Assembly: GCA_005884605.1 (NCBI GenBank)
Contig: VBBE01000041.1
Span: 1-21,960, forward strand
Length of the DNA stretch: 21,960 nt
Direction of reading: 5' to 3'
Origin: Candidatus Bathyarchaeota archaeon
GTDB lineage: Archaea > Thermoproteota > Bathyarchaeia > 40CM-2-53-6
Numbering within the stretch: the first letter of the stretch is position 1; each line of letters opens with the position of its first letter. This document shows positions 21,687 to 21,960 of the stretch, piece by piece. Under the pieces are notes generated by a model, which saw only the letters and a list, made by a program, of their open reading frames with translations, had not been told where the DNA came from and searched no databases. Both the position numbers and the translations under genes were made by a program.

Positions 21687-21960
21687 TCAGGGAGCTCGAG
21701 CCGGCATCCTGACCATTGAGAGATAGTTTCTCCCATCGGCGAATCTGATTCCTCTTCCCTGGGTCACTCTAACAATTACGGTCGCTTGAGGTCGGTATTT
21801 CTCCCATACCTCCAGAACATCCTTCGGTAGTTTCGCAATGCCTGCGGGGGTCATCTTATTCTCATTGAGCAACTTCCATGCCGTTGCTATGTTGTACTTG
21901 GACCAGTTGGACCCGTTTCGCCTGGGCGTGTATCTGATCACCCATCGCTCCGTGTCGATG
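21687..21960 (-). CDS. YdeI/OmdA-like protein, C-terminal part (runs off window)
   Basis: A frame open to the right edge, so the 5' end is missing; the GTG at 21939-21941 is not needed as a start. The visible part reads IDTERWVIRYTPRRNGSNWS, then KYNIATAWKLLNENKMTPAGIAKL. This matches the R-(F/Y)-T-P-R-x-x-x-S-x-W-S-x-x-N and G/N-x-M-T-P-A-G signature of YdeI/OmpD-associated family proteins, which are widespread and poorly understood, with stress-resistance roles proposed in bacteria. The last 45 residues (WEKYRPQATVIVRVTQGRGIRF and on) do not look like the usual ending. The 100 nt between this gene and tRNA-Pro hold nothing recognised. Confidence 0.6.
   Translation of the reverse strand, partial: IDTERWVIRYTPRRNGSNWSKYNIATAWKLLNENKMTPAGIAKLPKDVLEVWEKYRPQATVIVRVTQGRGIRFADGRNYLSMVRMPARAP

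Overview
The window looks like part of an archaeal chromosome of about 50% GC. The strongest evidence is the small subunit of the archaeal replicative polymerase PolD (DP1). Supporting signs are a PhoU protein with an AbrB-type N-terminus, a KaiC/GvpD-like P-loop protein, TATA-like boxes close to start codons, and a tRNA-Pro that seems to be interrupted in its D-loop. PolD is absent from Sulfolobales and their relatives, so I favour a Thermoproteota lineage that keeps PolD (Bathyarchaeia- or Nitrososphaeria-like). This placement is inference and has not been tested by phylogeny.

Layout. Positions 187-3941 (minus) hold a housekeeping run: hflX, an AbrB-PhoU regulator and polD small subunit, in that transcription order. 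After a repeat-bearing 302-nt gap come a membrane-anchored adhesin-like protein (plus), a PPK2 polyphosphate kinase (minus) and a divergent 14-TM MFS exporter (plus). Positions 8191-11477 form an accessory island. It holds a decaying RHS/YD-repeat protein that starts in a degenerate Hint domain, is broken by at least two frameshifts, carries a short variable tip, and is followed at once by an immunity-like gene. This has the layout of a polymorphic toxin locus. A secreted dockerin protein (minus), a tiny coiled-coil ORF, and a translationally coupled pair (divergent receiver domain plus unknown protein) follow.

Positions 13574-17164 carry pyrB (aspartate carbamoyltransferase) and, convergent to it, an NrdD-like protein with a winged-helix and an ATP-cone at its N-terminus. 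Its only cysteines are the four C-terminal zinc-site ones, so it is probably not a ribonucleotide reductase in the usual sense. A small zinc-ribbon gene lies just upstream of it. Positions 17336-20166 hold a two-domain KaiC/GvpD-like ATPase, a structured intergenic element with nested perfect inverted repeats, a small membrane protein and a methyltransferase. The right end has a 57-residue ribbon-helix-helix-like ORF, a LAGLIDADG homing endonuclease ending six bases before tRNA-Pro(CGG), and the C-terminal part of a YdeI-like protein running off the window.

Most promising observations: (1) the cysteine-free NrdD/wHTH/ATP-cone protein, a candidate nucleotide-sensing regulator; (2) the RHS-Hint toxin-like remnant with an immunity-like neighbour; (3) the 42-nt D-loop insertion in tRNA-Pro beside a homing endonuclease; (4) the nested inverted-repeat element at 18765-18869. 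No CRISPR array, rRNA or insertion sequence was seen.
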